This document shows positions 44,011 to 51,210 of a stretch of 51,210 nt of DNA, one piece after another. The notes beneath the pieces were generated by a model that was given only the letters and a program-made list of their open reading frames with translations, was not told where the DNA came from and searched no databases. Each line of letters begins with the position of its first letter. The stretch's first letter is position 1. Origin of the DNA: Bacillota bacterium (GTDB taxonomy: Bacteria; Bacillota; UBA4882; UBA8346); contig JAEYRX010000108.1 in the NCBI GenBank assembly GCA_023435225.1, positions 1 to 51,210 on the forward strand. Direction: 5' to 3'. A program made the position numbers and the translations under genes.

Positions 44011-44257
44011 AAGTGATTCAAACTATAAAGATTCTGCCGATGTAATAAATAAAGCTTCGCGGAAAATTTGATTTTGGTCTTAATGAATGGTGGTTGCCCA
44101 TATTCAGGGGCAAGCCATAACCAGGACGGTTTAAGGTGCGGTGTCCAAGGATGGACATCAACCGCAAGGGGTCGCAGTTGGACTTTAAAACCAGACCGAT
44201 TATTGGCTTTTTAAAACTCTGCGCCTCAGCGGGAGATATTGTTTTAAGTTCGCTTTT

Positions 44258-44488
44258 GTTCTATGAGTCCTACGACTTGTTTTATCGTTCCTACAAATCG
44301 TTCCAGGAGTCCTACGGGTCATTCTATTAGTGCTACACCTTGTTCCGTTGTTCCTACGGGTTATTCCGTGAGTCCTACGCCTCGTTTTGTCGTTCCTACG
44401 GTTCGTTCCATGGGTCCTACAGCTCGTTCTGTCATTCCTACGACTTGTTCCGCGAGTCCTACGCCTCGTTTTGCCATTCCTACCATTT
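44258..44488. repeat. Tandem repeat, 11 units of 21 bp
   Basis: Units follow GTTCYRTSRKTCCTACGNCTY with substitutions, for example GTTCTATGAGTCCTACGACTT and GTTCCGCGAGTCCTACGCCTC. The length keeps a 7-residue period in every frame. The + frame reads repeats like SPTTCFIVPT; the - frame reads VGxxER-type heptads broken by stops. It is not a CRISPR: there are no spacers. It may be the decayed repeat part of a gene. Confidence 0.8.
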
Positions 44489-44530
44489 GTTTAATGGTTT
44501 TTTTATCCTTTACTGTTAACAGTTACCGTT

Positions 44531-44684
44531 ATTATTCGCAACTAATTTCCAATTATCCTGCAAAGGTTGGAAAATTTTTTGAAAGAAATGTTAAATTGTT
44601 GGAAGAGGATGAAGAGTAAGAGAGCGTTATTGTAGAGAAAAGCGGTTGATTGCTTTAAGGTGGTTTGTGTAGAAGATGGAAATA
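44531..44684. repeat. Direct repeat A, 154 bp
   Basis: Matches 46970-47122 in the same orientation with scattered differences (ACTAATTTCC, CCTGCAA, AGCGGTTGATT and GATGGAAATA are shared). The pair brackets the TolB-like gene and its surroundings. Confidence 0.65.
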
Positions 44685-45073
44685 ATCTAGAGGATGCCCC
44701 TTTTTTGTTCTTTGTATTTTATCCACAATGTAAATAAATTCGAAATAATCCGTAAATATAATCTAAAAAATAATAGAACGACAAATCGAATGTCGGGCTG
44801 ATCATAAAGGGTGTGACATAGGATGGTGTAAAATTTGGCGGATGTTATAAATTAGTATGTTAAAAAGTAAATTCACCTGATGTTCCGAAAAAATGAACCC
44901 TTTGAAGTTCTTCACAGATTTTTTGACAAAAGAGAAAGTGATCCACCAAATAATGAATCACTATCTTTTACAATAATTTTGAACTTAGTGTATAAGTGTT
45001 TGGAGATAATCTGCATCTAGTTAACTAGATAGAGTAATACTTTCTTAAGTAGTTATTTTGCTATTTAATTTAA
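44685..45073. other. Gene-free stretch with a weak terminator
   Basis: No gene is seen. AAAAGAGAAAGTGAT (44928-44942) can pair with ATCACTATCTTTT (44957-44969), imperfectly. This may end the transcript of the TolB-like gene from the - strand. The rest is AT-rich without other structure. Confidence 0.35.
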
Positions 45074-46621
45074 CTATTCAAGACTATCCACTATCCATGT
45101 TGCGCCATAGATTGTGCCGTTATAACCATTACCAGAAGTGTCTGCGAGAGTATTTCCAGAACCTTCATTAAATTCATAGATAACTGCGGGATTTTTTTCA
45201 ACCAAACTATAGTTACTGTTTCTTATCGCTGTAAGTTCCGCTTCTGTACAAACACCATTCCAAAGAGACCACTTATACAAGGTAGCTTGATAGTAAAGTT
45301 CTCCGCCTGCGGTACGGCGCATAGCACCTATATTAAAGCCTTTGTCCCAATTGTAAACTATAGTAGCTTTAGACGTCGTTGCGTTTCCTATATACTGATC
45401 GTTTAGATATACTCTTACTTCTCCTGTCATCTTATCATACGTTAGAAAGATATAAGCCGGCATTGTTTCAAGTATGCTAAAATCACCAGAAATAGAATGG
45501 CCATAATTTGTTGTCGAATTTATATTTCTCACAATTGAGACAGAATTCTTTCTCACATAGATATCAAATCCGTAATATTGTCCTCCGGTAACGCCGTTAC
45601 CGCGTTGTATGAGCATGAAACAATCACTTGTACCTAAATATACCTTGGCAGCAAGTGTAAAACTGCCTTGTATAGTAGAATTTATTGCGTTTGGTGGTTG
45701 GACATAATCATTCACCCCGTCAAAATTAAGCGCATTACTTTGGAGAAAAACCGGAGCTTCATCATAAGCATTATTGACTGTATATCTGGTTTGTCTGCTT
45801 CCATCAATATTCATTTCATAAAGCTCATAATTACCATCGCGGTAAGATTGAAAAATAATTTTTGTCCCATCAAGTGACCAGGACGGGTACCAATCATTAT
45901 TTGTACTTTGAGTTAAATTGATTTGTTCCGAACCATCGGCATTCATCAGATAGATTTCCCGGTTGCCATCCCGGTCGGAGACAAAGGCTATTTTTGAACC
46001 GTCAGGTGACCAAGCAGGCCAACCATCATCAGCTAAGTTGTCGGTTAACTGGATTGGGTTGCTACCGTCGGAGTTCATAACATAAATATCGTGATTTGAT
46101 TCATAAGTTATTTTCGTTCCATCAAATGACCAAGCGGGTTCATAATTCCCACCGTTAGTGGTTAGTTGTGTCAAGCCCGTGCCATCTCTATTTACAACCC
46201 AAATTTCAAATTGTCCACTCCGGTTAGAGTCAAAGGCAATCTTTGTTCCATCCGGCGAAAAACTAGGCGCTTCGTCAACGGCGATATTATTGGTCAAATT
46301 AATTTGATTGGTTCCATCTGCATTCATGATATAAATCTCTTTATTGCCGTCCCGCCAGGATTCAAAGGTGATTTTGTTGCCATCAAGAGAGCAACTTGGG
46401 ACTCCATCATATCCAATGCTGTCGGTAAGTCTGGTAAGTCCGGATCCATCATTATTCATAATATAAATTTCATCATAAACAGGATCGACACTACTACCAT
46501 CGCGAGTTGATTCAAAAGCAATTTGTGCGGAAATAGGAAATGAATTAATTAGAAACATTGATACAAATAAAATGATAAACATAATGCCAAATTTTAAAGA
46601 ATTACGATTCAAAAAAATCAT
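45074..46621 (-). CDS. Exported TolB-type beta-propeller (PD40 repeats) with C-terminal LamG-like domain
   Basis: 515 residues with an N-terminal signal (about 8-33, SA-QIAF). Five to six PD40 repeats (about 34-290) read SPDGTKIAF and IYIMNADGTNQINLT; they build a WD40-like propeller as in TolB. The second half (about 295-515) has LNFDGVNDYVQPPN, FNIGAMR and ALYKWSLWNGVCTEAELTAI, typical of LamG/concanavalin-like sugar-binding domains. No secretion partner is beside it. GGAG directly abuts the ATG at 46621, too close for normal use; translation is probably coupled to the mini-ORF upstream, or starts at TTG 46612. Confidence 0.85.
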   Translation of the reverse strand: MIFLNRNSLKFGIMFIILFVSMFLINSFPISAQIAFESTRDGSSVDPVYDEIYIMNNDGSGLTRLTDSIGYDGVPSCSLDGNKITFESWRDGNKEIYIMNADGTNQINLTNNIAVDEAPSFSPDGTKIAFDSNRSGQFEIWVVNRDGTGLTQLTTNGGNYEPAWSFDGTKITYESNHDIYVMNSDGSNPIQLTDNLADDGWPAWSPDGSKIAFVSDRDGNREIYLMNADGSEQINLTQSTNNDWYPSWSLDGTKIIFQSYRDGNYELYEMNIDGSRQTRYTVNNAYDEAPVFLQSNALNFDGVNDYVQPPNAINSTIQGSFTLAAKVYLGTSDCFMLIQRGNGVTGGQYYGFDIYVRKNSVSIVRNINSTTNYGHSISGDFSILETMPAYIFLTYDKMTGEVRVYLNDQYIGNATTSKATIVYNWDKGFNIGAMRRTAGGELYYQATLYKWSLWNGVCTEAELTAIRNSNYSLVEKNPAVIYEFNEGSGNTLADTSGNGYNGTIYGATWIVDSLE

Positions 46622-46677
46622 CTCCTTTTTAAAAATATACTTCTGATAAAAAGTATTCTTAGAATAGGTGTTTTCAA
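46618..46677 (-). CDS. Leader mini-ORF, 19 residues, coupled to the TolB-like gene
   Basis: A TTG at 46677 lies five bases after GGAGG (46683-46687, in AAAGGAGGAA), the best ribosome site in the area. It opens 19 codons, MKTPILRILFIRSIFLKRR, and its TGA overlaps the ATG of the TolB-like gene (ATGA). This is a translational-coupling layout. The peptide is basic and hydrophobic; it may have no role beyond delivering ribosomes. Confidence 0.45.
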   Translation of the reverse strand: MKTPILRILFIRSIFLKRR

Positions 46678-46969
46678 GTATTCCTCCTTTCGTAAATTTT
46701 GGTTAGGTAAATTGTAAAGCTAAAATAATAATTAAATAATGAATCAGCAAAGTGTTATGGAAAGTGAAGAATGTATTATGAGTTAAGCAATCTTTTCTTA
46801 TACTATCAGTAATAGAAAAAAAGATTAACTTCTTCCCTTGTTATTTAATTAATGACGAAGTACTATCCGAGGTTTATTTAATGAGATAATAAAATCCGGC
46901 TATTCCCTTTAAAAGAAGAAAAGAGGTTCATAGAGCTTTCAAAACATTTAGTTTTTAGAAGATGACATT
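46678..46969. other. Gene-free AT-rich stretch
   Basis: Contains the ribosome site of the mini-ORF at its left edge. A -35/-10 pair for the leftward transcript could not be named with confidence. Nothing else is seen. Confidence 0.4.
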
Positions 46970-47122
46970 ATTATTCGTAACTAATTTCCAGTTTTCCTGC
47001 AATAGGTGGAAAAATTTTTTAAAAAATGTAAATTTGTTGGGAGATGATGAAGGGTAAAAAGGCGCTATTATGGAGAAAGGCGGTTGATTTCTTTATGGGA
47101 GTTTAGGTTAGGGATGGAAATA
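46970..47122. repeat. Direct repeat B, 153 bp
   Basis: Second copy of the 44531-44684 repeat, same orientation. It ends GGATGGAAATA. The truncated helicase begins 150 bases later. Confidence 0.65.
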
Positions 47123-47271
47123 CTTCGACGGAGGTTTGGGTGTGGGAGCTTGGGGTTATTAAGTTTACAGAATTATGCAGGAAGAAAGATGGAAATGTCG
47201 AAGTTTTCTTAAAAAGTAAAAATATTGGTATTGTTTAGTTAATTCATTCTTAAGATTGCTATAACAGTCTT

Positions 47272-47823
47272 ATGGTTTATGGAACGCCTAAAGGAAGATC
47301 ACCCATAGGAGATATTTTGGGACCAAGCGCTTGGATTAATGTTGAGGGTAACGCTGAGAATAAATGGTTGGAGGATGAGGGAAAGGTCGCTATAAAATTG
47401 CTTGAGCAACTTTTGGCCTCCGGAATGAAAGAACCTGATATTTTCTTTATTACTCCTTTTCGAATAGTTTCCTATAAATTGCGGGAGATGATTCGGAATA
47501 ACCATCAGATGTTTAAGCAATTGCCCCAAAGAGTCTGGGAATGGACAAATGAAAGAGTTGGCACTATTCATACCTTTCAAGGAAAAGAAGCGGATACAGT
47601 GGTTTTGGTTCTTGGGGCTCCGCTTGAATCCTCAGCCGGAGCACGTCGTTGGGCGGGAGGTTCGCCAAATTTGCTTAATGTAGCGGTGACACGGGCTAAG
47701 CGGAGGATATATGTAATTGGGAGTTATAGGGTATGGAGGAATGAAGGGAGTTTTGGGGTTTTGGCTAGAAGACTGAAGGGCGGGGAAAATTCTAAAGGTT
47801 ATTTTGCTGATGGATTAAGCTAA
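47272..47823 (+). pseudogene. Truncated superfamily I helicase, C-terminal part only
   Basis: 183 residues equal to the end of a Upf1/Dna2-type (AAA_12) helicase: GTIHTFQGKEADTVVLVLGA is motif V and NLLNVAVTRAKRRIYVIGS is motif VI. The ATP-binding motifs Walker A and B and all the N-terminal part are missing, and no upstream reading frame supplies them. The ATG at 47272 has no clear ribosome site. It is a remnant, presumably left by a rearrangement at direct repeat B just upstream. Confidence 0.8.
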
Positions 47824-47943
47824 ATTTCTAGTTCATCGTTTCACTCGGATCTGTCCACTTTAAATTAGAATTGATGACAGAATTTAACTGAAATATGCAG
47901 TTAAAATAACCATAAATTACTTTCAAATAGGGGGAATCTACGA

Positions 47944-48447
47944 ATGTCTCAATCAATTATTTCTTGGCTAACTTCATCTATTACTACATTATTTGTTGGA
48001 TTATTTGGTGCCTTTATTGGGGCTATTTTAGCTTTATGGAAATCAAAAAAGGAAAAAATATGGCAAGAAAAATATAATGCCTATCAAGAAATACTTGGGT
48101 CATTCTATGATATGAAACATTGGGCTAGTGAGACTTCTGCTAGTTGTCTATGTCTTCCGACAATAGGTGGTGTTAATGATAAAGAATCTTATCAAAAGTA
48201 TGCAGAGGCAAGAACGTGTATATCTAAATATATAAATATTGGTAAGTTAATTATAAGTGATGAAGTAGCAAAAAAACTTGACGAAACTAATCAGTTATTA
48301 TGGGATGAAGATTTTAAATTCGAAGATCAGGGAATTGATGATAGTAATTATCATCAAGAATTATGTGGGCATGCAGAAAGAATAGAAAAAATAATTGATG
48401 AAAGATTAAATGAAATCATTGATTTAGCTAAAAAGGATTTGAAATGA
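47944..48447 (+). CDS. Small membrane-anchored helical protein, unknown
   Basis: 167 residues with one N-terminal membrane segment (about 10-32, with Gly-rich LFVGLFGAFIGAILALW) and a cytoplasmic helical domain holding KEKIWQEKYNAYQEILGSFYDMKHW. No family is named with confidence; small proteins of this layout are common in accessory islands. ATG 47944 follows AGGGGGAAT. Confidence 0.7.
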   Translation: MSQSIISWLTSSITTLFVGLFGAFIGAILALWKSKKEKIWQEKYNAYQEILGSFYDMKHWASETSASCLCLPTIGGVNDKESYQKYAEARTCISKYINIGKLIISDEVAKKLDETNQLLWDEDFKFEDQGIDDSNYHQELCGHAERIEKIIDERLNEIIDLAKKDLK

Positions 48448-48546
48448 AAAGAGTCACTGTAGTTTAATAGCTAGTAGTATGCAAAAAAATATCTGACTTA
48501 TGTAAAATTTATAATATATATATAGTAAATTCTTATTGATTACGCA

Positions 48547-49743
48547 CTAATGTTGACAATAATGATGAATTCCTGTCATCTGATCTAAAATTAGATATGG
48601 AAATTTTCTATAAACAATGTCTAATAAGTTATCTATTACTTCTGCCAGTATGACATTTTCATCAATTGTTTTAAGCCAAATATCTGGATAGTATCTTGAT
48701 ATCATTCCTAAACAATACAGAATAACAAAATGAGCAGCCGGTTCTGGTAAATATTCATTTGGATAAACAATATAATATAAATCTCCAAATATATTTTCTG
48801 TAATATCAGGTGTGTAAAAAGTTGTATCGATTTCAGGGTTCTCTAAAAGTTGCTTAAAAGTAAAACTATTTTCATATTCTCCGGTAATATCAATATTTTT
48901 GACATATTCCTTATAATAGGAAATAAGCAAGCTCTTTTGCTCAGGTGTAGCAAAATCGATTGAATAATAAAATTCTAGAAGTATTTTAATCACGTCTTGA
49001 CCATTAGCATCCTTTATGTATTGTTTTTTATGATTAGCGTTAGCTTGTCCTCTACATAAGTCCGGAATAATACTATTGTTATATAAGAGGTTGTATAAAT
49101 CTGGTAATGTTTTTATAATATTAAATACATTAAAAACTTTTTTATTAAACTTTTCTATTTCAATTTTATCTGAAGTAACAACAGGATTTAATACCATTTG
49201 ATATTCAACATTGTTATTATAGTATTTCGTATTTATAGTTGAGACGCAAGGTTCAATACTTTTATAAAAATTAGGAAATTGTCCCCAGGGTATATCGTTT
49301 TTAAAATAGCACCTACATTGTATCGAATTTAGAAATGGTTTTAGGTCATTTTTACTATATGTACTTGATTTAAAATCTCCTAATATTTCTAATCCATGGT
49401 GTTTATGGGTATCTTTTTTTCTAAGCGCATCTAAAGAATAATCACCATTTTGTCTTAATAAAACTAATGCTTGTGATAAATTAACTATTCCATAATATAA
49501 TAGTAATGGGCGTGTAGGTAAATTAACACAAGAGGAAGCTCTAAAATATTCTTCCGCTTGCCGTATACAGTAGCCCAATTGTTTTGCTTGTTTTTTAATA
49601 TTATTATCTTCAGACTTTTTTTCGATGTTGTGTATTTTTTTAATTTGTTCAATAGAAAAATTAATATCGATGAAATAACGAAGTGTTTTCCAAACATATT
49701 TTATTGGGTCTTCTGTAGATATCCTTGTTATTTTTTCAATCAT
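48547..49743 (-). CDS. YaaC-family protein
   Basis: 398 residues. Family marks are AEEYFRASSCVNLPTRPLLLYYGIVNLSQALVLL near residues 68-100 (given in part: TRPLLLYYGIVNLSQAL) and the C-terminal LGMISRYYPDIWLK...FPYLILDQMTG. Bacillus YaaC has no known function; this one is longer than the usual 300-odd residues. The ATG has GGAG six bases upstream. It starts 31 bases after the stop of the XRE regulator on the same strand, so the two form an operon. Base composition is more AT-rich than the core genes, in keeping with transfer. Confidence 0.75.
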   Translation of the reverse strand: MIEKITRISTEDPIKYVWKTLRYFIDINFSIEQIKKIHNIEKKSEDNNIKKQAKQLGYCIRQAEEYFRASSCVNLPTRPLLLYYGIVNLSQALVLLRQNGDYSLDALRKKDTHKHHGLEILGDFKSSTYSKNDLKPFLNSIQCRCYFKNDIPWGQFPNFYKSIEPCVSTINTKYYNNNVEYQMVLNPVVTSDKIEIEKFNKKVFNVFNIIKTLPDLYNLLYNNSIIPDLCRGQANANHKKQYIKDANGQDVIKILLEFYYSIDFATPEQKSLLISYYKEYVKNIDITGEYENSFTFKQLLENPEIDTTFYTPDITENIFGDLYYIVYPNEYLPEPAAHFVILYCLGMISRYYPDIWLKTIDENVILAEVIDNLLDIVYRKFPYLILDQMTGIHHYCQH

Positions 49744-49774
49744 TTAATACTCCATGGTTTAAAAGATATTGTTA

Positions 49775-49987
49775 TTATAACCTCTTCCTATTCTCCGTCC
49801 TCCCTAATAAATAATCAGTACTAACATTAAAGAAATCGGCAATTTTAATTAATGTTGCATATTCAGGTTCCCGGACATCGTTTTCATAGCGGTTGATGGT
49901 TGCAGTCTTAACATTTAAAATTTCCGCAAATTTCGGTTGATTTATCCCGGCTTCTTCCCGCAACTTACGAATTCTTTCGCCAAACAT
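49775..49987 (-). CDS. XRE-family helix-turn-helix repressor
   Basis: 70 residues: FGERIRKLREEAGINQPKFA then EILNVKTATINRYENDVREP is a standard Cro/CI-type HTH, followed by TLIKIADFFNVSTDYLLGR. The ATG at 49987 follows GAAGGT at good spacing; an in-frame GTG at 50002 would add five residues. It probably binds the two dyads at 50050-50099. Confidence 0.9.
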   Translation of the reverse strand: MFGERIRKLREEAGINQPKFAEILNVKTATINRYENDVREPEYATLIKIADFFNVSTDYLLGRTENRKRL

Positions 49988-50042
49988 TGTTTTAACCTTC
50001 ACTTTTTATCACCACATTAATTGAAAAATGACAGAAAAATAG

Positions 50043-50071
50043 TTGACATTTACCTATTGGGTAATTATAAT
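50043..50071 (+). promoter_or_regulatory. Consensus promoter reading away from the XRE gene
   Basis: TTGACA (50043-50048), a 17-base spacer and TATAAT (50066-50071), both perfect. An operator-like dyad fills the spacer. Downstream (rightward) there is no supported gene, only the GC-rich repeat zone and the oppositely oriented DUF559 gene, so it may make a non-coding or antisense RNA, or be left from a lost gene. Confidence 0.75.
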
Positions 50072-50099
50072 ATTAAATGTAATTACCTGATAGGTAATT
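50050..50099. promoter_or_regulatory. Paired operators, TTACCTRWTRGGTAA type
   Basis: TTACCTATTGGGTAA (50050-50064) and TTACCTGATAGGTAA (50083-50097) share a dyad. The second extends to AATTACCTGATAGGTAATT. Centres are 33 bases apart, about three helical turns. The first lies between the -35 and -10 of the rightward promoter, so a bound repressor would block it. Confidence 0.75.
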
Positions 50100-50239
50100 T
50101 ATTAAATCTGAATGTTATTTAAATAGTAAATTAGGGTGTTGTTCTTAAGCGCACTTTATTACGCATGTCTAAAAGTCATTAATTTATTCTATCAGACTTT
50201 ATATTAAGGCACAAGTAAGAACAATAAAGGGGCTAATAG

Positions 50240-50557
50240 ATGGTCGGAAATTGGGGTTAGACCCCTCCTCTTTTGTCTCCTCCCCGCTCGGAGAGGAGAT
50301 AACCATCACGCTACGGTGTTTTTAAAGCTGCGGGGGCCGGCTATTCCTGTCCCCGGACGGGGAAAGGTGGCCGTCAGGCCGGAAAGGGGTCTACACCCAA
50401 GTTTTCAACATACATTTTGGCCTAAACTGTGAATGGTAAACGACTGCGGGCTGTTTACCTGCCCCTGTGCCGGGAAAAGCCAACCCGAATTTATTAAGAT
50501 AGCAGAGAACTACTGTTCCCTGTCCCCGAGCGGGGAAAGGCTAGGAAAGGGGTCTCA
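50240..50557. repeat. GC-rich palindromic repeat zone
   Basis: Two copies of a unit, TGTCCCCGGACGGGGAAAGG (50349-50368 region) and TGTCCCCGAGCGGGGAAAGG (50521-50540), each lead to GGAAAGGGGTCT...ACCC. A degenerate or inverted unit lies at 50253-50300 (GGGGTTAGACCCCT, CCCCGCTCGGAG). The stop codon of the DUF559 gene lies inside the last GGTCTCACCC. The composition is far more GC-rich than its surroundings. No gene is supported in it. Confidence 0.7.
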
Positions 50558-50935
50558 CCCGCTATATTTCAAGCAAAAATCTTTGAGTTTTTCTAACACA
50601 TCCGGTAAATGGTTTAATATTTCTTCATTACTAAACCGGATAACATGTAGATTACGTTCTTGTAAAGCCTGTTCCCTCTGGATATCATACTCCAACTGAT
50701 ACTGGTGAATTTCACCGTCAATCTCAACGACTAAAGAAGCGGAATGGCAATAAAAATCTACAATAAACCCATCAATAATCTGCTGACGCCGAAAATGTAG
50801 GCCGTTTAACTGATGCCTACGTAAATGTGACCATAAAATCTTCTCAGCAGGTGTCATTTCTTGGCGAAGTTCTTTGGCCAATACTTGTTTTTTAGGATTT
50901 ATTTTTTGCCCAGACACAATATACTTAGCAGACAT
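50555..50935 (-). CDS. DUF559 endonuclease-domain protein (very-short-patch-repair-like)
   Basis: 126 residues. The chain AKELRQEMTPAEKILWSHLR, then LHFRRQQIIDGFIVDFYCHS and LVVEIDGEIHQYQ with VIRFSNEEIL is the DUF559 signature, a restriction-endonuclease-like fold with Asp, Glu and Gln in the right places (IVDFY, VEIDG). Function is unproven; such genes often sit in GC-rich repeat zones as here. The ATG has GGAGTG six bases upstream. Its last codon and stop overlap the repeat that follows. Confidence 0.88.
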   Translation of the reverse strand: MSAKYIVSGQKINPKKQVLAKELRQEMTPAEKILWSHLRRHQLNGLHFRRQQIIDGFIVDFYCHSASLVVEIDGEIHQYQLEYDIQREQALQERNLHVIRFSNEEILNHLPDVLEKLKDFCLKYSG

Positions 50936-51126
50936 AAGTTCACTCCAAATTTTTATTTATAATATCATATTTTTGGATTTATTGGAATATAAAGGAGCAA
51001 TATCCCTATCCCAAGAATAGAAAGCCAAAGCACTTCGAAAAAAAGACCAAAAACACAGGCTTTCCCCCTTTCCTTTCTCCGGGCGGCTAACCATTACCCA
51101 TAAGTCTAAAAGGAGGCCGAGAATTC

Positions 51127-51153
51127 GATCAATTTGATCAAATCGATCAACTC
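51127..51153. repeat. Three GATCAA units at 9-bp spacing
   Basis: GATCAATTT, GATCAAATC and GATCAACTC follow each other. GAATTC comes before and AGAATTA after. It could be a small binding-site array or a decayed palindrome. Nothing else is seen between 50936 and 51210. Confidence 0.45.
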
Positions 51154-51210
51154 AGAATTAAAAGAAATCTAATAATGACAAGGTTTTTAATATGGTTCTC
51201 AAGAATATTA

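Noticed and set aside
43770..44021. Reverse-strand gene over the dispersed repeat
   Set aside because: The same frame in the other repeat copy has a stop, there is no ribosome site, and the conserved parts are the stems rather than codons.
44258..44488. CRISPR array
   Set aside because: The 21-bp units follow each other directly without unique spacers and differ in sequence; no cas genes are near.
44263..44619. Protein-coding gene through the tandem repeat on the + strand
   Set aside because: No ribosome site, low-complexity heptads only, and its end runs into direct repeat A, whose second copy has a different, unmatched frame.
50433..50699. Rightward gene driven by the promoter at 50043
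   Set aside because: The frame crosses the repeat zone and runs antisense through DUF559 without a ribosome site or family match.

Overview
The window looks like a chromosome segment of an outer-membrane-bearing (diderm) member of the Bacillota. The evidence is a mix of two gene sets. On one side are LPS and outer-membrane genes: TamB-like, BamA, OmpH/Skp, LpxD, LptF/G, LptD, LptC, LptA, KdsB and a type II secretion system. On the other are clostridial-type traits: a cysteine T-box riboswitch, a SpoIVB/S55-type peptidase, MtaB, YprB- and YhaM-like nucleases, and an Re-citrate-synthase-type enzyme. Many genes start with TTG or GTG behind strong Shine-Dalgarno sites, and the DNA is AT-rich. A genus cannot be named from sequence reading alone.

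Layout. 1-354: stacked inverted repeats. 355-3139: an esterase and an S55 peptidase. 3203-16088: the outer-membrane assembly block (TamB, a sigma factor, a membrane protein of unknown function, BamA, a second POTRA/barrel-like protein, OmpH, a coiled-coil protein, a second OmpH, LpxD), closed by a terminator. 16213-21298: an overlapping lptF-lptD-lptC-lptA operon. 21487-26125: housekeeping genes (YprB-like, YhaM-like, a membrane protein, mtaB, a HIT protein, rpsU). 26386-30379: an Re-citrate-synthase-type gene, then T-box-cysE-cysS. 30539-34056: kdsB followed by an iron-type alcohol dehydrogenase and a DegT aminotransferase. This trio matches the Shewanella pathway for 8-amino-3,8-dideoxy-Kdo (Kdo8N). 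34742-43228: a type II secretion operon gspE-F-G-H-I-J-K-L-M-C with no secretin gene.

From 43.2 kb to the end the window becomes an accessory zone. It holds a four-helix-bundle (23S rRNA IVP family) gene bracketed by inverted repeats, dispersed and tandem repeats, a TolB-propeller/LamG exported protein behind a translationally coupled mini-ORF, and a truncated helicase. It ends with an XRE regulator-YaaC pair that has paired operators inside a consensus promoter, and a DUF559 nuclease gene whose 3' end runs into GC-rich palindromic repeats. Two MITE-like elements with apparent 4-bp target duplications lie just upstream of gspE.

Working together: LpxD and the KdsB trio supply lipid A/Kdo chemistry. 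LptF-C-A-D move LPS to the surface. BamA, TamB and the OmpH proteins insert and chaperone outer-membrane proteins, and the secretion system exports across that membrane. The strongest candidates for something new are the Kdo8N locus in a Gram-positive lineage, the sigma factor with its membrane neighbour inside the envelope cluster, the XRE-YaaC module with its operators, and the IR-bracketed four-helix gene.
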